This document shows positions 57,712 to 64,000 of a stretch of 64,000 nt of DNA, piece after piece (within the stretch, counting starts at the first letter, position 1; each line of letters starts with the position of its first letter). Where the stretch lies: positions 10,060,145-10,124,144 of the forward strand of contig CM067365.1 of the NCBI GenBank assembly GCA_034401795.1, given 5' to 3'. The notes beneath the pieces are model-generated. The model was not told the origin of the DNA. It made no database searches and saw only the letters and a list, made by a program, of their open reading frames with translations. The stretch comes from Chaetoderma sp. LZ-2023a (taxonomy: Eukaryota; Mollusca; Caudofoveata; Chaetodermatida; Chaetodermatidae). A program made the translations under genes and the position numbers.

Positions 57712-58190
57712 TAGTTTCTCGTGTCTCTAATTAAATTTCACAACTTAAAAAATTATATTAATTTATACGGAATGAATTCATCATATGTTAAGATTAATCT
57801 CATTTCATTACATCTAGACACAATTTAAGCCTCTAAAGGTATACAATTTTAACAATTTTATTTTAAAACATTTGGTGTGAATATGCCACTTAAGTTATAA
57901 TCCGAAAATCCAATTAGTCTAACTCAAGTTATTGCACAGAAACAAATTTTTCCCGTACATACACGCATACATACGTATGTATCGTACGTACATATACAAA
58001 CAGGAACATTCCTATATCCCCTCAAACTTAGTTAGGGCATTTTTTTATACAATCTTTACAATTAACCTTTCCACTTTTAGCTATTCCCCGCCCATCACTA
58101 GCTAAGCTCCACCCACACCTCACTGTGCTGGGATTGATCGATCACCAAATGCCCTAACATTTAATTTCCTGAAAACTATGCAGGGAAACG
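57712..58190. other. Sequence upstream of DIRS-2, no gene
   Basis: AT-rich. Contains ATACATACGTATGTATCGTA CGTACATA palindromic dinucleotide-like sequence at 57968-57993. A missing 5' exon or promoter of LSS could lie here or further on, but I cannot show one. Confidence 0.4.
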
Positions 58191-58440
58191 GTTGAATATT
58201 TTGTAACTAATTTAACTGGGTGCTGTTGCGGCAAATTAGTTTCAAAATATTCAATAGAATATTTATTAAATAGTAAAAGCAAACAATTTGTACAACAACA
58301 CATAGACCGTCTTCAAATATGCGTTCGTGAAGTACTTATCGACGTCATTCATGACGTCATTCATTATGATGTCATTGTACACATCACAGGGTTCATTATG
58401 ATGTCATATGATGGGTGGGTACTCTGGAAAGGTGAATTGA
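58190..58440. mobile_element. Family B element
   Basis: Hairpin 58190-58258 followed by TCATGACGTCATTCATTATG ATGTCA, the same layout as the copy at 19880. Confidence 0.6.
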
Positions 58441-58444
58441 AGCA

Positions 58445-58676
58445 TTAACCCGGTAACCCTAGAATTTGTTCAAGAAAATTGAAATTTTCCTCATAGAAAA
58501 TATCCATTTGCAGACCAAGAGAAGACTATTTTTGAAAATTTACAAGTGGAATGACTGGCTCGGTTATCGAGCAAGTCAATCCAGCGGTAAATTTTCAAAA
58601 ATACTCTTCTCTTGGTCTGCAAATGAACATTTCTCAAGACCACTGGAGAAGCCATTTTTGGATGATATTAAGGTTA
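58445..58676. mobile_element. PAL-A copy
   Basis: TTAACCCGGTAACCC to TTAAGGTTAA, hairpin with GGCTCGGTTATCGAGC core. Confidence 0.8.
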
Positions 58677-58959
58677 AATGATTAACTCAGGTATGACATC
58701 ACAAATCCCCACGCTTTTATCAACTTCAGTATTTTTACACACAGCTCCTGCCTGATGCCATACACGGGAATGCAATGGGTTTTTTCTTGACAGTTTACAC
58801 TCAGCCTACATCGGCAAATGCAACTAATTTTTTATTTAGCCTCACTATGTCACTCTTGCTATAGCAGTATTCTATCACCTCCTATTATTTTATGATAGGC
58901 TTCTGGGTTTGCCACAAAATCATGTTTAAGCCCTATAAATACAATTAAATACTAGATTG

Positions 58960-60015
58960 ATCGGTCGATGACGTGTCATCGCAAATCCCCACATTCACCG
59001 CTTTGAACCGTTGACACACCCCCAACCAACCCCTGGGCGGCGGAGCCAAATGTAAATGTCCTTTTGCACTCGATGATTATATGGGTAACTCACATACCAA
59101 ATTTGGTTGAATTCCGTTCAACAGTGTCAGAGGAGTTGCATTACAATCAATTTCATGACCTTTTGACCCCATCCCCAACCACTGGGGGCGGAGCCAAATG
59201 TAAATGTGCTCATCCACTCCACATTGATATGGGTAACTCACATACCAAATTTGGTTGAATTCCGTCCAGTGGTTTCGGAAAAGATGCATTACAATCAATT
59301 TCTGCAGGTTAAAATATGACTTTTTGACCCCTCTCCCGACCCCTGGGGGTGGAGCCAAATCTTAAATGGCCCCTTGCACTCCGCAATCATAGGAGTAACT
59401 CAGATATCAAATTTGGTTGAATTCCGTCCAACAGTATCAGAGGAGTGGCATTACAATCAATTTTTTTTACCTTTTGACACCCACCCCTCACCCACCCCTG
59501 AGTAAATGTGCTCATGTACTGCGCATTGATATGGGTAATCCATAGACCAAATTTGTTTGAATTCTGTCCAATGCTTTCGGAGGAGATGCGTTACAATCAA
59601 TTTCCGTAGGTTTCCAATGGTTTCGGAGGAGATGTGTTACAATCAATTTCCGCAGGTTTAAATTTGACCTTTTGACCCCTCCTCGAACCTCTGGAAGCGG
59701 AGCCAAATCTAAATGGCCTCTTGCACTCCGCAATCATATGGGTACCTCAGATATCAAACTTAGTTGAGTTCCGTCTAACCATTTCAGAGGAGTTACGTTA
59801 CAACTGATTTGACCGTTTGACCCCTGCCAAAAACCCCTGGGGGTGGAGTCAAATATAAATATTGTCTTGCAAAGCGGAATCATATGGGTAACCCACATAC
59901 CAAATTTGGTTTAATTCCGCCTAATGGTTTGGGAGGAGATAGCGTGACGGACAGACAGACGGACGGACTGACGGAGGTGATTACAATATCCACGATCTTT
60001 TATTAAAACGTGGGG
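58960..60015. repeat. ~150-180 bp tandem repeat G'
   Basis: Six or so degenerate units: CCCCTGGGGGCGGAGCCAAA TGTAAATG, TTGCACTCCGCAATCATATG, GGTAACTCACATACCAAATT, TGGTTGAATTCCGTCC, GTTTCGGAGGAGATGC. Ends with GACGGACAGACAGACGGACG and TTAAAACGTGGGGATAAT. Confidence 0.82.
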
Positions 60016-60074
60016 ATAATAATTGTTTCAATGTCTGTTTGTATGATTACTGTTCTGTGGCTGTAGTAAGAGAA

Positions 60075-60460
60075 ACATCCCACAGTTGCAATCAGTCCTT
60101 CACTTTTTACCAATGGGCCTTGCAATCAGCCAGAATCTTTTAGCTTCGTCAGGCTCATATGACCGAGTCCTGCTTTCTTGAGGTCACCTCGCCACACAAC
60201 TAACATATCTATGCAATGACGTCTTCGTCTAGCCTTATATTTGCTGGCTCCCATTGTGGCAAATTTCAAGGCAAATTCCAGGGCTTGCCGCGCTAACCAG
60301 TGTGTCTTCTGGCATCCTTAGCACATGGCCAAACATGGACCATCTTTGCTGGGCGACTTTTACAGACAGTGGCATGATTGTGAGGTGTTTGCGGTGGCAG
60401 ACATCAAATTTATCTAGAGCTGCTCAGCTGTTACAGTTATACAGCATCAAGGATATGCAA
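60075..60460 (-). pseudogene. 3' fragment of a LINE (non-LTR retrotransposon) reverse transcriptase
   Basis: On the minus strand LDKFDVCHRKHLTIMPLS, VAQQRWSMFGHVLRMPEDTL, then after a frameshift FATMGASKYKARRRRHCIDM and GDLKKAGLG. The H-RK-L and RW-FGHVLRM signatures are typical of the region after the RT domain in many invertebrate LINEs. It has stops and frameshifts. The clade cannot be told. Confidence 0.6.
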
Positions 60461-60573
60461 GTTGTATTGTATAAACGCAGACTTTATACCAATGGCATCT
60501 TTGATCTACGAATCCATAGCTTCCATAGGGACTGGAAAGCTATGTTTCCCATGAACTGTATCGCAATACAATG

Positions 60574-60758
60574 CAGGCCTGTCCAAATTGAAAATTTTTG
60601 GGCTAAGCAAATTTGGTTTAGGTAACCCATTGTGTTTTGCGTAACCATTTTTCATGTATCTATGTACAATATGAAAGGAATTGCGGGAACGGAAAACAGG
60701 TTGTCTCAGAAATATTTGCGTGAACGAAAAATGAGTTACGCCAATTTGGACATGCCTG
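60574..60758. mobile_element. 185-bp hAT-like MITE
   Basis: Terminal inverted repeats CAGGCCTGTCCAAATTG and CAATTTGGACATGCCTG (one mismatch), flanked by ATACAATG and ATTCAATG (7 of 8 match). An 8-bp duplication with CAG...CTG ends fits hAT. Confidence 0.82.
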
Positions 60759-60839
60759 ATTCAATGCCATTAACAATACATATCACGATGCATTCCTCCC
60801 AAACCAATATGTACATGTATCACCTGAAGCAAATATAAA

Positions 60840-61490
60840 GTGACGCCACTTGTTTGAGTCATTCTGAGTAACGATTTGGTCCATGTTTCTGAAAAGGGCT
60901 CCCTATTCACAAAGCTTAGATCAAATAGTTACCATCAATCTATATTAACGTGAAAATGAAACTAATATATTGATTCTTTATAGGAGTGAATCACTTGTTG
61001 TGAATAGTAATCAGTGCATTCATTTCTTGATCTTTCCACCAACAGACCTTGATAACGATAAAGAATAAATGCACTGATTGGACCTCATTCCACGGGGAAT
61101 CAATCCATCCCACCCCACCCAGTAAAAACCCACTGGACCCCGCAAACAAGGGTGTTGCCCATCCCCACTCCACCCACATTATTTGACCATTTCTTTAAAA
61201 AAATTATGCCTGAAACAGAATATGCCAGAAATAATTGAATATCTTTCTTAAACAACAAAATTGATGCGATCTTGATCGACGTCCTCGTCGGTCATGCCAG
61301 TTTCATTTAATTGTCCTGGGGTCGATATTGCTCAGGGGGCGAATGATTTTCTGGTCGCAAAGTTTTGAACTACATCATGAAGTTTCTGCAATGACTGTCA
61401 GAGATTGAAATTTATAAAATTTGTCAAAAGATAAAAATAAAACAGTAAATAACGGGAGGTACATGTATACGTGTCGTAGTACATGTAATA
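60840..61490. other. No gene seen
   Basis: AT-rich. A short inverted repeat around TCAGTGCATTCATTTCTTGA / AATAAATGCACTGATTGG at 61010-61080 is the only structure noticed. Confidence 0.4.
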
Positions 61491-61494
61491 TGAT

Positions 61495-62000
61495 TTAACT
61501 CTTTAATGGTCTAGCCGGCCAAAAACGGCCTCTGCTATAGTCTTGTGGAATGTCCATTTACAGGCCAAGAGAATACAATTTTAACCATGCCAGTTATTCC
61601 AGTAATAAAATTGTATTCTCTTGGCTTGTAAATGGACATTCAATAAGAAAAATATTAAAATTTTCATGACCAAATGTGACCACGTGGTCACGGTGTGGTG
61701 AGAACGGATGGATAAGTGAATCATTGCAAAGTAATAACATCCATGATGTGTGTCAAATATTGTAGCTAGAGGTGAATAACCCCCGAATTTATTCAAGAAA
61801 ATTTAAATTTTCTCATCAAAAAATGTCCATTTGCAGACCAAGAGAAGACTATTTATGAAAATTTACAACTGGAACCGATAACCGAGCCAGTCATTCCAGT
61901 GATAACTTTTCAAAAATAGTCTTCTCTTGGTCTGCAAATGGATATTTCTCAAGACCACTGTAGAAGCTGTTTTTGGCTGATATGAATGCTAAAGGGTTAA
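61495..62000. mobile_element. Two PAL-A copies
   Basis: 61495-61685 has lost most of the central hairpin (AACCATGCCAGTTATTCC). 61776-62000 ends in AAAGGGTTAA and keeps long arms. Confidence 0.75.
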
Positions 62001-62259
62001 GAGGCATGCTACCAAGCAGTGGCAGACTTCTCCAACATTACTATTTGCTCTGACTCTCCCATACCATTAGTTTGTCTAACTAGATGCTATAAATCAAATA
62101 ATACCACCCACCCACCCCACCCACTCCCACCTCCGCTATGGCAGCCATGTTCGTGGGATGACATAATCCCACTGATTTGGATCGCCATATGGATGGATAC
62201 ACAGGCAAATGCGAGCTAATAATTATAAACTAGCCACATGAGATTACTAACCTATTCAA

Positions 62260-63060
62260 TAACACATTCAAGTAGGTTTAGTTATTGAATGATAACTTAC
62301 ACGGACGGATAGAAATTCAGAGACAAAGGGATGGATGGATGTAGGGATGGGCTGACTGACCCACAAAATAATGTACATTTCCCTAGTACCATGGCCAATG
62401 TTCCCATAAAGTTTCATCACACTACTCCAAGCAAAGATAGTCATTGAACGAAAACCCCAAATTTGCACGGATGGACAGACACAAATTCAGAGACAAAGGG
62501 ATGGACGGATGGAGGGATGGGCTGACTGGCCCACAAAATAATGTACATTTCCCTAGTACCATAGCCAATGTTCCCATGAAGTTTCCTCACAATACTCCAA
62601 GCAAAGATAAAGTTATTGTACGAAAACCCAAAATTTGCACGGACAGACGGACACAAATTAAGAGACAAAGGGATGGATGGACGGAGGGATGGGCTGACTG
62701 ACCCTCAAACTAAAGTGCATTTCCCTACTACTCTACTACCATAGCCAACCTTCCCATGAAGTTTCGTCACAATACTCCAAGCATAGATAAGTTATTGAAC
62801 GAAAACTCAGAATTTGCACGGATGGACGGACACAAATTCAGAGACAAAGGGATGGACGGATGGAGGAACGGGCTGACAGACCCTCAAACTAAGCCTAAGG
62901 TGCATTTGCCTACTACCATAGCCAACCTTCCCATGACGTGTTGTTACAATATTCCAAGCAAAAGTAAATTTATCGAAAGAAAATCTGTGTGTGTGACGGA
63001 CGAATGGACACACACACAGGCGGATGGATGGATGGAAGCGAAAACATAATCCCCCCACTC
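62260..63060. repeat. ~178-bp tandem repeat J
   Basis: About four and a half units: AAATTCAGAGACAAAGGGAT, GGATGGGCTGACTGACCC, TACATTTCCCTAGTACCAT, CCATGAAGTTTCATCAC, ACTCCAAGCAAAGATAA. No protein-coding sense. Confidence 0.85.
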
Positions 63061-64000
63061 GCTAAAGCGGGGAAGCCGGATGTATCACCTGTGCGTGCGT
63101 GCGTGTGTGTGCTGGGTGGGTGAGTAGGTGGCAGGTGCCAGCCATATGACAGTTGCTATTGTAGTTTGTTCCTCAGACTTTAAATCACGGAAACATGAAA
63201 CGATTTCAATTAATAGAGGGTAGGCAAATTATACGTCATCCATGAATAAGACAAACATGTATCTTACTTCTTCGTGCGTCGAGAATCAACAGCTTCGAAT
63301 TTCGTTTTAAAATTGTCACAAATTCGCATGCATTCTGGTAATTATTCGGTGAAATGATGTTTACAGCGTTAACAGTTCATATTTCATCCGAGCTGTGTAA
63401 AGCTCGTGTAGCTACCCTCGGTTTGACGTGTTGTTACGGCACATGACATGTCAATTTATTACGTGTTTATTTCAATCGGGTAGCTACTATCGTAGTCGCT
63501 AAAACTCTCCCGTTTAATGAGCTGACACCGGTAAGCCAATCGGATTCATTGAAAGTAGAATATATAAAAATAACAAACACACGTGGATGCTAAATATAGA
63601 CTTCCGCAATCCAAAAAAAAATTAGCAATAGAGTAATTTTTGTATGAATAAATACGGAGAACGTGTGGTTGTTAAAGCAGGAATTATTGGAAAAAATTGA
63701 AAAAAGACAGTCTAGCTACTCCTCATTAAGCGTTTGACGGATTTCAACTATACTTTGGCTGGAAGACCCAATATTAGTGAAGTGGCTTAAGTCCAAATTT
63801 AAGTGATATCGTGACCTGCTGGAACAAAGCACCAAATTTGGCACAGATGTAGTTTAGATTAATACGGAACTTTTTAGAGGGCTGCTAAATTTCAAAGGTC
63901 ACGGTCACAATGAGGTCAAGGTCAAAGGTCAAATTATGGGGTTTTCATATGTTCCATGCAGTGAATGACTGTGATATTATGTAGCAAAGCACCAATCAGG
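63061..64000. other. No gene; start of a GGTCAAGGTCA-type repeat at the end
   Basis: Mostly unique AT-rich sequence. 63890-63930 holds GGTCACGGTCACAATGAGGT CAAGGTCAAAGGTCA, related to repeat C, and continues past the window. Confidence 0.5.

Noticed and set aside
60254-60838. Plus-strand frames of 123 and 68 codons
   Set aside because: No recognisable domain; the first is antisense to the LINE fragment and the second lies over the hAT-like MITE.

Overview
Organism and gene content. This is animal genomic DNA, and the only host protein-coding gene I can support is lanosterol synthase (LSS, oxidosqualene cyclase) on the minus strand. I could splice it by hand into 18 coding exons (50333 down to 4006). 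The exons join in frame to 693 codons. The last ~40 codons lie beyond base 1. Insects and nematodes lack LSS, so an ecdysozoan is unlikely. The intron repeats (tandem units rich in GACCTTTGACC, many palindromic MITEs, DIRS retrotransposons) suggest a marine invertebrate, perhaps a mollusc or another lophotrochozoan. The taxon is inference. || Layout, low to high coordinates (the gene reads right to left). 1-4005: a 26-bp satellite that starts exactly at the 5' splice site of exon 18. 4530-9560: about 65 copies of a 71-79 bp unit that is a copy of the end of exon 17 plus its splice donor. 9975-11010: a 30-bp minisatellite. 11800-21700: exons 16 to 12, with MITEs and 150-180 bp tandem repeats between them. 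22690-30550: a 19-bp minisatellite split by a complete 7.0-kb DIRS-type tyrosine-recombinase retrotransposon. 30595-33481: exons 11 to 8, including a 28-nt micro-exon. 34444-37550: a TIR-bounded DNA transposon. 37718-38008: a 21-bp minisatellite. 38440-40881: exons 7 to 5, two long (AC)n tracts in a 395-bp duplication, and a 46-bp array built from the end of exon 5 plus its donor. 43728-50333: exons 4 to 1. 50556-57707: a second DIRS element upstream of the start codon, with one frameshift in gag. 57720-64000: dispersed repeats, a LINE fragment and a hAT-like MITE, with no gene seen. || How the parts work together. LSS makes lanosterol from 2,3-oxidosqualene in sterol synthesis, and every active-site residue I could place is conserved. 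The two DIRS elements carry gag, RT/RNase H and tyrosine recombinase and use split inverted repeats to integrate by recombination. || Main discovery. In at least four LSS introns (2, 5, 17, 18) tandem repeats have grown out of the exon-intron boundary itself. In three of them every unit repeats the 5' splice site, so about 230 donor-like copies follow the real donors. Second, both DIRS elements appear to encode gag from two exons, a tiny first exon ending in Asn-Gln and a second exon starting with a shared seven-cysteine motif.
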